From contig NZ_JADKSG010000002.1 of the NCBI RefSeq assembly GCF_015350805.1, positions 310,001 through 374,000 on the forward strand: DNA of 64,000 bases. The letters are read 5' to 3'. The notes beneath the pieces were generated by a model that was not told the DNA's origin, searched no databases, and was given only the letters and a program-made list of their open reading frames with translations. A program made the position numbers and the translations under genes. This DNA is from Herbiconiux sp. VKM Ac-1786. GTDB lineage: Bacteria; Actinomycetota; Actinomycetes; Actinomycetales; Microbacteriaceae. Positions 20,782 through 29,187 of the stretch are shown piece after piece. Position 1 is the stretch's first letter, and each line of letters opens with the position of its first letter.

Positions 20782-21584
20782 CCGACGGTCACGACGGCCG
20801 CGCCCGGGTCACGACCCGCAGCGGTATCCCGTCGGCCCGGCGTGTGGTCGTCAAGGTCGGCTCCTCGTCGATCAGCGGCGACAACGCGGGCCAGATCGAA
20901 CCCCTCGTCGACGCCCTGGCGGCCGCGCACGCGCGCGGCACCGAGATCATCCTGGTCTCCTCTGGCGCCATCGCGACCGGCATGCCGTTCCTGAAGCTCG
21001 ACGCGCGGCCGAACGACCTGGCGACCCAGCAGGCCGCCGCGGCCGTGGGCCAGAACGTGCTGATCTACCGCTACCAGAACAGCCTCCGCCGCTTCGGCAT
21101 CACCGCCGGTCAGGTGCTGCTCACCGCCGGCGACCTCGAGAACCCGACGCACCGCTCCAATGCGCAGCGCGCCATGGACCGGCTGCTCGGCCTCCGCATC
21201 CTGCCGATCGTGAACGAGAACGACACGGTGGCCACCCACGAGATCCGCTTCGGCGACAACGACCGGCTCGCCGCCCTCGTCTCGCAGCTCGTCGAGGCCG
21301 ACGCGCTCGTGCTGCTCTCCGACGTCGACGCGCTCTACACCCGCCCCCCGCAGGAGCCGGGGGCCGTGATGATCAGCGAGGTGCCGGTCGGCGACGACCT
21401 GGCCGGGGTGACCTTCGGCGACATCGGCGCGGCCGGCGTCGGCACCGGGGGAGCGGCCACCAAGGTCAGCGCCGCGCGGCTCGCGGCGGCCTCCGGAACC
21501 GCGGTGCTCGTCACCTCCACGGGCCGGGTGGCCGAGGCGCTCACGGGTGCCGACATCGGCACCTTCTTCGCACCCGCCCCGTAG
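20778..21584 (+). CDS. proB: Glutamate 5-kinase
   Basis: 268 residues, GTG start overlapping the obgE stop by 4 bases. It phosphorylates glutamate in the first step of proline synthesis. Amino-acid-kinase motifs are present: [31 protein letters not shown] and [10 protein letters not shown]. The PUA domain at the C-terminus of E. coli ProB is absent, so this is the short form. It pairs with proA, 10 bases downstream. Confidence 0.95.
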   Translation: MTDGHDGRARVTTRSGIPSARRVVVKVGSSSISGDNAGQIEPLVDALAAAHARGTEIILVSSGAIATGMPFLKLDARPNDLATQQAAAAVGQNVLIYRYQNSLRRFGITAGQVLLTAGDLENPTHRSNAQRAMDRLLGLRILPIVNENDTVATHEIRFGDNDRLAALVSQLVEADALVLLSDVDALYTRPPQEPGAVMISEVPVGDDLAGVTFGDIGAAGVGTGGAATKVSAARLAAASGTAVLVTSTGRVAEALTGADIGTFFAPAP

Positions 21585-21594
21585 ACTCTCGGGC

Positions 21595-22845
21595 ATGCCC
21601 GACGCCTTCGACGAGAAGCTGGCCGCCGCCCGAACGGCCTCCCGCACGCTCGCCACCGCCACGTCCGACGCCAAGAACCGTGGCCTCGAGGCCATCGCGA
21701 CGGCCCTCGAGTCCGGGGCCGACGAGATCCTCCTGGCCAACGAGGCCGACCTCGCGAGCGGTCGCGAGAACGGCCTGTCCACCGCCCTGCAGGATCGGCT
21801 GCGCCTCACCCCCGAGCGCATCGTCGCCCTGGCCTCGGCGGTGCGCGAGATCGTCGCCCTCGCCGACCCGGTGGGCGAGAGCATCCGGGGCAGCAAGCTG
21901 CCCAACGGGGTGCGCATCGACCAGGTGCGGGTGCCCTTCGGCGTCGTCGGGGTCATCTACGAGGCGCGCCCGAACGTGACGGTCGACATCGCGGCCCTCG
22001 CCCTGAAGAGCGGCAACGCGGCCGTGCTGCGCGGCGGTTCCGCGGCCGAGAGCACCAACCGCGTGCTGGTCTCCCTGATCCAGGATGCCCTGGGCTCGGC
22101 CGGCCTCCCGCCGGCCTCCGTGCAGACCGTCGACGAGTTCGGGCGCGAGGGCGGCACCCGCCTGATGCGCGCCCGCGGCGGCGTCGACGTGCTCATCCCG
22201 CGCGGCAGCGCCGGACTGATCCAGGCGGTCGTCACGGAGTCGACGGTGCCCGTGATCGAGACGGGCGACGGTGTCGTGCACGTCTTCCTCGACGCCTCGG
22301 CGAACGAGGAGTGGGCGGTCGACATCGTGCACAACGCCAAGGTGCAGCGGCCGAGCGTCTGCAACGCGGTCGAGACGCTGCTGGTGCACGAGGCGGCGGC
22401 CGAGCGGCTGCTGCCGTCGGTGCTGGGGCGGCTGCGGGCATCCGGGGTCGCCGTGCACGGCGACGAGGCGACCCGTGCGATCTTCCCGGACGCGGTGCCG
22501 GCCACCGAGGAGGACTGGTCGACCGAGTACATGAGCCTCGACCTGTCGGTGCGGGTGGTGGCGGGCCTCGACGAGGCGATGGAGCACATCCGCCGCTACT
22601 CCACCCATCACACCGAGTCGATCATCACGAACGACCTCGGCAACGCCGAGCGCTTCCTGAACGAGGTCGACAGCGCCGTCGTGATGGTCAACGCCTCCAC
22701 CCGCTTCACCGACGGGGGCGAGTTCGGCTTCGGGGCCGAGGTCGGCATCTCGACGCAGAAGCTGCACGCGCGCGGCCCGATGGGGCTGCCGGAGCTCACC
22801 AGCACGAAGTGGACGGTGCGGGGGTCGGGCCAGTCCCGCGGTTAG
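21595..22845 (+). CDS. proA: Glutamate-5-semialdehyde dehydrogenase (gamma-glutamyl phosphate reductase)
   Basis: 416 residues, normal length. It reduces gamma-glutamyl phosphate with NADPH in the second step of proline synthesis. The catalytic cysteine lies in QRPSVCNAVETLLVH. The family blocks IYEARPNVTVD and LKSGNAAVLRGGSAA are present. The ATG at 21595 gives the family N-terminus; an earlier in-frame ATG would overlap proB by 38 bases and is less likely. The pathway partner ProB is immediately upstream. Confidence 0.95.
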   Translation: MPDAFDEKLAAARTASRTLATATSDAKNRGLEAIATALESGADEILLANEADLASGRENGLSTALQDRLRLTPERIVALASAVREIVALADPVGESIRGSKLPNGVRIDQVRVPFGVVGVIYEARPNVTVDIAALALKSGNAAVLRGGSAAESTNRVLVSLIQDALGSAGLPPASVQTVDEFGREGGTRLMRARGGVDVLIPRGSAGLIQAVVTESTVPVIETGDGVVHVFLDASANEEWAVDIVHNAKVQRPSVCNAVETLLVHEAAAERLLPSVLGRLRASGVAVHGDEATRAIFPDAVPATEEDWSTEYMSLDLSVRVVAGLDEAMEHIRRYSTHHTESIITNDLGNAERFLNEVDSAVVMVNASTRFTDGGEFGFGAEVGISTQKLHARGPMGLPELTSTKWTVRGSGQSRG

Positions 22846-22890
22846 CGGTATCGTAGAAGGGTCGTTCCGTCCGAAACACCGGGAGAAGCA

Positions 22891-23112
22891 ATGTCCGTAC
22901 TCGTGAGCACGCTCGCCGCCGTCAACGAGCCCGTCGCTCTTCCGATGCCCCCGATCGTCTTCGGCCTGATCGCCGCCGTCATCTTCATCGCGCTCGGCTT
23001 CGTCACCTGGAGCTACCGTGACGTCGCGAACCGTCACCCGCAGAAGTCGGCCAAGTTCGCCTCGTCGCACGACGTCCACGGCCACGCCGACCGCACGGGT
23101 GCGGATCACTAG
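22891..23112 (+). CDS. Small single-pass membrane protein, unknown function
   Basis: 73 residues. GGGAGAAGCA precedes the ATG. One clear membrane helix (about residues 22-43, [19 protein letters not shown]) is followed by a polar tail ending in His-rich [14 protein letters not shown]. It sits between proA and nadD, 8 bases before nadD, probably in the same transcript. I recognise no domain. A small membrane protein at this place seems to be a shared feature of related actinobacteria, but that is from memory. Confidence 0.75.
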   Translation: MSVLVSTLAAVNEPVALPMPPIVFGLIAAVIFIALGFVTWSYRDVANRHPQKSAKFASSHDVHGHADRTGADH

Positions 23113-23120
23113 TCCGGTCC

Positions 23121-23795
23121 ATGACCTCTTCGACGCCTGCGGGGCACCCGACCCGGGAGCCGGGCGACCCGACCCGGCAGCCTGAGGGCGAACCGACCGT
23201 CGAGCGCCAGGGCCGGCGCCGCATCGGCGTGATGGGCGGCACCTTCGACCCCGTGCACCACGGCCACCTTGTGGCCGCCAGCGAGGTCGCCACCTCCTTC
23301 GACCTCGACGAGGTCGTCTTCGTGCCCACCGGGCGGCCCTGGCACAAGGAGCCGGTGACCCCCGCCGAGCACCGCTACCTCATGACGGTCATCGCGACCG
23401 CCTCGAACCCCCGCTTCACCGTCAGCCGCGTCGACATCGACCGCGGCGGAGTGACGTACACGATCGACACCCTGCGCGACCTGCAGGCCGCGCACCCCGA
23501 CGCCGACCTCTTCTTCATCTCGGGGGCCGACGCGATCGCGCAGATCCTCAACTGGAAGGACGTCGACGCGCTCTGGGATCTCGCCCACTTCGTGGCGGTC
23601 TCCCGGCCCGGTCACACCTTCGCGGTTTCGTCTTTGCCACGGCACGACGTAAGCTATCTGGAAGTTCCGGCGCTTGCGATATCGTCCACTGACTGTCGCA
23701 GCCGGGTCGGCCGGGGTTTTCCGGTGTGGTACTTGGTACCCGACGGTGTCGTTCAGTACATCACCAAGCACCATCTATATCGGAGTGTTGAATGA
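23121..23795 (+). CDS. nadD: Nicotinate-nucleotide adenylyltransferase
   Basis: 224 residues. It adenylates nicotinic acid mononucleotide in NAD synthesis. The nucleotidyl transferase motif [12 protein letters not shown] and the C-terminal [10 protein letters not shown] block are intact. About 34 residues rich in Pro, Glu and Arg precede the catalytic fold; an internal ATG at 23233 (MGGTFDPVH) would remove them, but the RRIGVMGG lead-in is normal for the family. The stop is overlapped by the next gene (ATGA). Confidence 0.93.
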   Translation: MTSSTPAGHPTREPGDPTRQPEGEPTVERQGRRRIGVMGGTFDPVHHGHLVAASEVATSFDLDEVVFVPTGRPWHKEPVTPAEHRYLMTVIATASNPRFTVSRVDIDRGGVTYTIDTLRDLQAAHPDADLFFISGADAIAQILNWKDVDALWDLAHFVAVSRPGHTFAVSSLPRHDVSYLEVPALAISSTDCRSRVGRGFPVWYLVPDGVVQYITKHHLYRSVE

Positions 23796-24862
23796 GCTTG
23801 TCACACGATGGTCAGCCGCTCACGCGGCGTCAGCTGCGTGAAATGGAGCGCCAGGGCCAGGCGCCCCTGCCCGAAGAGGGCGACGACGGCGCGCCCACCG
23901 ACGCCGCGGAGGGCGCCGCCGAGGCGGATGCCGCCGCCACCAACGCCCCCGTCTCCGCGGGCGGCTCCCGTCGCGTCGTGCGCGAGCAGGGCCCGGCCGA
24001 CACGGTGCAGAACACCGATACGCACGATTCCGACACGGTGCAGAATGCCGACACGGTGCACGAGGGCGTCGACGAAGACACCATCGTGCCCGAGGTCGTC
24101 TCGCCCGACGAGGCCGTCGACGACGCCGAGCCCGCCGGCTCCCCCCAGCCCATCATCGAGGTCGTGCCCATCTCCGACCCCGTGCTCGTGCAGTCGCCGC
24201 CCGACGAGGCGCAGCCCGACGACACGGCCGAGCACGCCGAGATCGTGCCGAACTCCGACACCGACGACTCCGACGACGACACGGTCGTCGAGGAGATGGT
24301 GATCGACGAGCCCGCCCCGGTCTCCGCCGGCACGCCGACGCCGGGAGCCGGTGACGAGCCGAACCTGGCCCCCGTGTTCCAGAGCCCGAACGACCGCGTC
24401 CACCCCTCGAGCGACGAGCTCCCCTCCTCGTTCGACGATCTCATCTCGCTGCGCAACACGGCGGCGACGAACTCGATCTCGACGACCAGCGCCTTGGTGC
24501 TGCCGACCGTCCCCGGTTCGGGCGACGTCGGCACCGCGCTCGACGAGACCGGCGAGGTCATCATCACCGGGTCGATCGACCTGCCCAAGAGCTTCGGCTC
24601 GCTCGGCGCACCCGCGTCGGGCCTCGAGTCCAACGACCTCGACACGCTCCTCGAGCGCTCCGAGGCCGAGCAGAGCGGCTCCGACGTCGCTCCGGTCAGC
24701 GCGAGCCGTGCCATCAGCACGAACACCTCCTCGACCTCGCTGATCGCCCCTCCGAAGCGGGCCAGGGCCAACGCGCCCGTGGTGCTCGCCATCACGGCGG
24801 GCGTGCTCGCCGTCGGCGTCGTCGGGCTGCTGCTCGCCGTCTTCGTCTTCCAGGTCTTCTAG
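23792..24862 (+). CDS. Acidic protein with C-terminal membrane anchor, unknown function
   Basis: 356 residues. It begins with an [13 protein letters not shown] motif that, from memory, recurs at the N-terminus of various actinobacterial membrane proteins. A long disordered-looking Asp/Glu/Thr/Ser/Pro-rich stretch follows (about residues 20-320), with imperfect repeats such as DTVQNADTV and DSDTVQ. A single hydrophobic helix lies at the extreme C-terminus ([20 protein letters not shown]), so it looks tail-anchored with the acidic part in the cytoplasm. It is translationally coupled to nadD and lies 38 bases before rsfS. No enzyme motif is visible. Confidence 0.78.
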   Translation: MSLSHDGQPLTRRQLREMERQGQAPLPEEGDDGAPTDAAEGAAEADAAATNAPVSAGGSRRVVREQGPADTVQNTDTHDSDTVQNADTVHEGVDEDTIVPEVVSPDEAVDDAEPAGSPQPIIEVVPISDPVLVQSPPDEAQPDDTAEHAEIVPNSDTDDSDDDTVVEEMVIDEPAPVSAGTPTPGAGDEPNLAPVFQSPNDRVHPSSDELPSSFDDLISLRNTAATNSISTTSALVLPTVPGSGDVGTALDETGEVIITGSIDLPKSFGSLGAPASGLESNDLDTLLERSEAEQSGSDVAPVSASRAISTNTSSTSLIAPPKRARANAPVVLAITAGVLAVGVVGLLLAVFVFQVF

Positions 24863-24900
24863 ACCTGCCGTCTGCACCCCGCACTCATCAGAAAGTCTTC

Positions 24901-25272
24901 GTGACCGCTTCCACCGCATCCATCGAACTCGCCCAGCTGGCCGCCGAGGCCGCCGACTCCAAGCAGGCCGAGAACCTCGTCGCCCTCGACGTCTCGGGCC
25001 CGCTGCCCCTCGCCGACGTCTTCCTGCTGGCCTCCGGCCGCAACGAGCGCAACGTGATCGCCATCGCCGAGGAGATCCAGGACCGTCTGGGCGAGAGCGG
25101 CAGCAAGGTGCTCCGTCGTGAGGGCATGTCCGAGGGCCGGTGGATCCTGCTCGACTTCGGCGACCTCGTCGTGCACGTCTTCCACGAGGAGGACCGCATG
25201 TATTACTCCCTCGAGCGCCTCTGGAAGGACTGCCCGGTCGTGCCGCTGGCAGTCACCGCGCCCGAGGCCTGA
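24901..25272 (+). CDS. rsfS: Ribosomal silencing factor RsfS
   Basis: 123 residues, GTG start. It binds L14 and blocks subunit joining in starvation. Family blocks: ALDVSGPLPLADVFLLASG, RNVIAIAEEIQDRL and WILLDFGDLVVHVFHEEDR followed by YYSLERLW. The nadD-rsfS pairing is conserved across bacteria; here the acidic anchored protein is inserted between them. tRNA-Ala follows after 80 bases. Confidence 0.95.
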   Translation: MTASTASIELAQLAAEAADSKQAENLVALDVSGPLPLADVFLLASGRNERNVIAIAEEIQDRLGESGSKVLRREGMSEGRWILLDFGDLVVHVFHEEDRMYYSLERLWKDCPVVPLAVTAPEA

Positions 25273-25352
25273 TGTGGTCACAGCCGGTCTGAAGATGTAG
25301 TAACCTAGACAAGTTGTTTCAGCCGCAAGGCGGAAATGGCGCCCATGAGAAT

Positions 25353-25425
25353 GGGCCCGTGGCGCAGCTGGTAGCGCACCTGCATGGCATGCAGGGGGTC
25401 AGGGGTTCGAATCCCCTCGGGTCCA
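25353..25425 (+). tRNA. tRNA-Ala (anticodon GGC)
   Basis: 73 bases without an encoded CCA. Acceptor stem GGGCCCG/CGGGTCC, D arm GCGC-AGCTGGTA-GCGC, anticodon stem CCTGC/GCAGG with loop ATGGCAT (anticodon GGC reads GCC, alanine), T arm AGGGG-TTCGAAT-CCCCT and discriminator A. All stems pair. It is followed 9 bases later by a strong terminator. The accessory polysaccharide locus begins immediately after it, a typical island position, but no repeated tRNA 3' end was seen in the window. Confidence 0.97.
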
Positions 25426-25434
25426 CCGAAACGA

Positions 25435-25464
25435 GAAGCCCCCGGTCGAGAGACCGGGGGCTTC
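25435..25464. terminator. Strong hairpin terminator after tRNA-Ala
   Basis: A perfect 13-base-pair stem GAAGCCCCCGGTC/GACCGGGGGCTTC with a GAGA tetraloop, followed by GTCGTT. It can serve both the tRNA transcript and the convergent polysaccharide operon that ends at 25497. Confidence 0.85.
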
Positions 25465-25496
25465 GTCGTTCCCGGCGAGGCGGGGAGCGGGGCGCC

Positions 25497-26312
25497 TCAG
25501 CGCACCTGGCTCGTCGTCACGATGCGGGTCCACGGCCCCTCGGGAACGTCCGCCTCCTCGACGAAGCGCCACGAGACGCCCGCCTGCTCGCCGTTCAGCT
25601 CGTCGAAGCCGAGGCAGCCCACGACGGCCGGGGAGACGTCCATTCCGGCTCCGCCGTAGCGGTCGTTCAGCGGTCGCGGGTCGTCGTCGCCGAAGACGTA
25701 CTCCGCGTCGTCGTACTCGCCCGGACCGGCGTCCTCGATCTGGGCGTAGCAGGTGGCTCCGGCGTAGGAGAGCTCCACCCACCGGTTCTTCAGGTAGCTG
25801 AACAGCCGGTCGCCCTGGTGCGAGCGGTATGGCTCCTGCCCGGCCCAGGGCACGACCTCGTCGCGCCGGGCGAAGGCGCCCGGGTCGTTGACGTCGTCGA
25901 AGGGCAGGTCGAGGTAGAACGGATTCTCGAGCGGCACCGTCGCGCTGGGGAAGAAGTCGTCCTCCGCACTGCGGGGCTCGGTCTGGCAGACCCCGTCGAC
26001 CTCTGTGCCGTCGCAGCCGCCGAAGCTCTCCATCCAGAGCGAGTCATAGGTGGAGTAGACCTGGCTGCCGTCGGAGGCGGTCGGGTCGAAGACCTCGCCG
26101 ACCCAGAACGTCGTCGCGACGATGCCGGTGTGCAGCGGGTACCCGCCGGAGAGGTCCCCGTCGGGCAGCAGGCTGCAGCCGCCGAGGGGGAGTGCCGCCG
26201 CCGCCACGAGGGCGACGGCGGCGGGAAGGCGGTGCCGGGCGATGCGTCGACCGGTGGGGGGCCCGGGGCGACTGATCACCGCCCGGCACCGCGGCTTGGG
26301 GAGAGGGCTCAT
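25497..26312 (-). CDS. Lipoprotein with RlpA-like (double-psi beta-barrel) features
   Basis: 271 residues with a lipobox LPLGGC near residue 45, so it is anchored outside the membrane. The C-terminal half reads CYAQIEDAGPGEYDDAEYVF, then a GGAGMDVSPAVVGCLGF block. The paired blocks EDAGP and MDVSPAV...LG resemble the NDRGP...IDLSxAAA signature of RlpA/expansin-type double-psi beta-barrels, which bind or cut glycans. Other cysteines (GGCDGTEVDGVC) may form disulfides. It is the last gene of the polysaccharide operon, 7 bases after glmS. The fold assignment is inference; no catalytic residue is proven. The start is the first ATG; a GTG 33 bases in is possible. Confidence 0.72.
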   Translation of the reverse strand: MSPLPKPRCRAVISRPGPPTGRRIARHRLPAAVALVAAAALPLGGCSLLPDGDLSGGYPLHTGIVATTFWVGEVFDPTASDGSQVYSTYDSLWMESFGGCDGTEVDGVCQTEPRSAEDDFFPSATVPLENPFYLDLPFDDVNDPGAFARRDEVVPWAGQEPYRSHQGDRLFSYLKNRWVELSYAGATCYAQIEDAGPGEYDDAEYVFGDDDPRPLNDRYGGAGMDVSPAVVGCLGFDELNGEQAGVSWRFVEEADVPEGPWTRIVTTSQVR

Positions 26313-26319
26313 GGAGCGC

Positions 26320-28131
26320 TCATTCGACCGTGACCGACTTGGCCAGGTTGCGGGGCTTGTCGACGTCGCGGCCGAGCGCGAGGGCGAGGTCGCGGGCGAA
26401 GATCTGCAGCGGCACGACGGCCTCCAGCGGTCCCCAGCGCCGGGCTCCGGCCATCGGCCCGGCCGGCCGGCCGAGCCCGACCACGGGCACGGTGCTGCCC
26501 GGGCCGCCTATGCGCACGATCCGCCCGCCCCGCGCGTCGACCTCGGCGATGCTGCGGTCGATCCTCGGGTCGCCGGAGTCGATCACGAGCACCGGGGTGC
26601 CCCGATCGACGAGGGCGAGCGGACCGTGCTTGAGCTCGCCGGCGGGCTGGTGCTCGGCCCACCGGTAGCTCAGCTCCTTCAGCTTCAGGGCCCCCTCGGC
26701 GGCGAGCACGACTCCGGTGCCCTGGCCGAGGAAGAGGAACCCCGGCTCGTCGAGCACGTCGGCGACGATGGCGGGCAGCACCTCGTGCGACACCGCGATG
26801 GCGTGCGCGAGCAGCTCGGGCATCAGCCGGAGCTCGTCGCTGTGGCGCACGGCGTCGGAGCGGAGCATCCGCTCGCTCGCCACCAGGGCCGACAGGGCGG
26901 CGGCCACCCCGGTGATCACCTGCGCCACGAAGGTCTTCGTGGCCGCCACCCCGATCTCGGGGCCGGCGTCGCAGGTCAGCACCGAGTCGGCCCGCCTGGC
27001 GAGGGTGGAGTGCTCGTTGTTCGTGATGGCGACGAGCGAGGAGCGGGTCAGGTCGAGGTGCTCGATGGCGTTCAGCAGGTCGGCCGTCTCGCCGGACTGG
27101 CTGAGCGCGAGCACCAGGGTGCGCGGCTCCATCACGGCGTCGGCCGCCTCGCTGGCCACGAGGGTGCGCACGGGCACCCGGCCGAGCGACGAGAGGGCGC
27201 CGCCGATCATCCGCCCGGCGTTCAGCGAGGTGCCGCAGCCGAGCACGGTCACCCGGTCGAAGTGCGGCAGGGCGAGATCGGCCCAGAGCGAGCCGTCGAG
27301 CACGTGCGGCGCCAGGCGGTCGACGATGCGGGCCGCGACGTCGGGCTGCTCGGCGATCTCCTTGCTCATGAAGTCAGGATGCCCGTCGACGCCGATCGAC
27401 GCACCCGTCCAGACGGAATCGGCCATCGGCGGCTCCTCGCTCGCGAGCCCGCCGCGGCTCCAGCGGAGCTCGTCGGCGAGCTCGACGACGTCGCCGTCGC
27501 GCATGGCCTGGAAGTGCTCGACCCACTCGCCGATCGCGTTGATGTCGCTGGCGGCGAAGACCCCGCGGGCCGAGCGCGCCACGAGCAGCGGTGAACGGTG
27601 CGCGGCGGCGACGAGCCGATCGGTCTGCCCGTCGAGCACGACGACGGCCCAGGAGCCCTCGAGTCGCCCGACGGCGGCCGTGACGGCACGGGCGAGGTCG
27701 TCGTCGTGCCGGAGGCCTTCCTCGACCAGGTGGCCGATCACCTCGCTGTCGACCTCGGAGGCGAAGACGTGACCCTGCTCCTCGAGCTCGCGACGCAGTG
27801 CTCCCGCGTTCTCGATGATGCCGTTGTGCACGAGGCTGAGGCGCCCCGAGCAGTCCTGGTGCGGATGCGCGTTCTGCTCGGTCACGGCGCCGTGCGTCGC
27901 CCAGCGGGTGTGGCCGATGCCGGTGCCGGGCAGCTCGGCGCCCGACCAGGCGCCGACCCGGGCCTCGAGCGACTCGACCCGGTCGATGGTGCGGGTGGTC
28001 GCGGAGTCCCCGCCGCTCGTGCGGATGCTGACGCCCGCCGAGTCGTAGCCGCGGTACTCGAGCAGCTTGAGCGCGCCGAGCAGGATGGGCGCGACCGGCT
28101 CCGTGGTGCGGGCCGCGACGATGCCGCACAT
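26320..28131 (-). CDS. glmS: Glutamine--fructose-6-phosphate aminotransferase, in a polysaccharide operon
   Basis: 603 residues. It makes glucosamine-6-phosphate from fructose-6-P and glutamine, the entry to UDP-GlcNAc. The nucleophile Cys2 is in MCGIVAART. The glutaminase domain (about 1-220) has LEYRGYDSAGVS and HTRWATHGAV. Two SIS domains follow (GCGTSLNAG, SQSGETADLLNA), and the C-terminus ends KSVTVE as expected. Its start overlaps the epimerase stop by one base (TGATG), so it is coupled to nucleotide-sugar genes rather than to the usual glmM neighbourhood. This suggests a dedicated copy boosting amino-sugar supply. Whether another glmS exists elsewhere cannot be seen. Confidence 0.92.
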   Translation of the reverse strand: MCGIVAARTTEPVAPILLGALKLLEYRGYDSAGVSIRTSGGDSATTRTIDRVESLEARVGAWSGAELPGTGIGHTRWATHGAVTEQNAHPHQDCSGRLSLVHNGIIENAGALRRELEEQGHVFASEVDSEVIGHLVEEGLRHDDDLARAVTAAVGRLEGSWAVVVLDGQTDRLVAAAHRSPLLVARSARGVFAASDINAIGEWVEHFQAMRDGDVVELADELRWSRGGLASEEPPMADSVWTGASIGVDGHPDFMSKEIAEQPDVAARIVDRLAPHVLDGSLWADLALPHFDRVTVLGCGTSLNAGRMIGGALSSLGRVPVRTLVASEAADAVMEPRTLVLALSQSGETADLLNAIEHLDLTRSSLVAITNNEHSTLARRADSVLTCDAGPEIGVAATKTFVAQVITGVAAALSALVASERMLRSDAVRHSDELRLMPELLAHAIAVSHEVLPAIVADVLDEPGFLFLGQGTGVVLAAEGALKLKELSYRWAEHQPAGELKHGPLALVDRGTPVLVIDSGDPRIDRSIAEVDARGGRIVRIGGPGSTVPVVGLGRPAGPMAGARRWGPLEAVVPLQIFARDLALALGRDVDKPRNLAKSVTVE

Positions 28132-29153
28132 CAGTGTCGTCCGGCGGCGGCGGGCAGGCCGCCGGCGCGCAGTCCGCCGGCGCGCTCGTCGGAGCGGCCG
28201 CCGAGGTTCTCGGCCACGCGGCGGATGATCTCGTCGAGGTGCGTCGCGGGGTCGAAGCCCACGAGGGCGGCGGCCTTGCTGTAGTCCGGCACCCGGCGGC
28301 GCATGTCCTCGAAGCCGGCCGCGTAGGCGTCGGCATAGTCGACGTGCACGACGTCGCTCGAGCTGCCGGTGACCTGGATCACGCGACGGGCGAGGGCGTT
28401 GATCGAGACCTCCTCCGCGCCTCCGAGGTTGAAGGCGTCTCCGGTCGCGCTCGGCTCCTCGAGCAGCCGCACCATGGCGGGCACGACGTCGCCGACGTAG
28501 GAGAAGCAGCGGGTCTGCTCGCCGTCGCCGTAGACGGTGAGGGGCTCGCCGCGGAGGGCCTGACCCACGAGGTTCGGCACGACCATCCCGTAGCGGCCCG
28601 TCTGACGCGGCCCCACGGTGTTGAACGGGCGCACGATGGTGACGTCGAGGCCGTGCTCGCTCCAGTAGGCGTGGGCGAAGGCCTCGTCGATGCCCTTGGC
28701 GGCGGCGTAGGTCCAGCGGGAGCGCAGCGGCGAGCCGAGCACCCGGTCGGAGTTCTCGTGCAGGCGGTCGGAGGTGTTCTTGCCGTAGATCTCGCTGGTG
28801 GAGACCAGCAGCAGCGTGGCGCCGGTGGCCGAGCAGGCGTCGAGCACGTTCTCGGTGCCGTGGATGTTCACCCGGAGGCTCGCCAGCGGGTGGTCGACGA
28901 TCAGCTTCACACCGACGGCGGCGGCGAGGTGGAACACCCGGTCGGCGCCCTTCACCGTCTGGAGGAGCAGGTCGCGGTCGAGCACGGAGCCGTGCACGAT
29001 GCTGAGCCGGGGGTCGACGAGCGAGTCGAGCAGGTTGCGGGGGGAGCCGGTCGACATGTCGTCGAGCACGACGACCTCGTCGCCCGCGCGGAGGAGGTGG
29101 TCGACGAGGTGGCTGCCGATGAAGCCGGCGCCGCCGGTCACGATGGTACGCAT
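28131..29153 (-). CDS. NAD-dependent nucleotide-sugar epimerase/dehydratase (extended SDR)
   Basis: 340 residues. The Rossmann motif TGGAGFIGSHLVDHLL is at the N-terminus. The catalytic set is STSEIYGK and YAAAK, and the substrate-side block VRPFNTVGPRQTGRYGMV is typical of UDP-sugar SDRs. Candidates are a UDP-GlcNAc(A) 4-epimerase (WbpP/TviC type) or a UDP-uronate decarboxylase-like enzyme; the sequence alone does not decide. The last 20 residues are Gly/Ala/Arg-rich. It lies 34 bases after the dehydrogenase gene and one base overlaps glmS, so the three enzymes are made together. Confidence 0.85.
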   Translation of the reverse strand: MRTIVTGGAGFIGSHLVDHLLRAGDEVVVLDDMSTGSPRNLLDSLVDPRLSIVHGSVLDRDLLLQTVKGADRVFHLAAAVGVKLIVDHPLASLRVNIHGTENVLDACSATGATLLLVSTSEIYGKNTSDRLHENSDRVLGSPLRSRWTYAAAKGIDEAFAHAYWSEHGLDVTIVRPFNTVGPRQTGRYGMVVPNLVGQALRGEPLTVYGDGEQTRCFSYVGDVVPAMVRLLEEPSATGDAFNLGGAEEVSINALARRVIQVTGSSSDVVHVDYADAYAAGFEDMRRRVPDYSKAAALVGFDPATHLDEIIRRVAENLGGRSDERAGGLRAGGLPAAAGRH

Positions 29154-29187
29154 CAGTTCACTGTTCTTTCTGCCGGTGCGGCGGGGG

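Noticed and set aside
28120-28140. glmS ribozyme in front of glmS
   Set aside because: The gene starts directly on the epimerase stop, leaving no leader; the ribozyme is mainly a Firmicutes feature.
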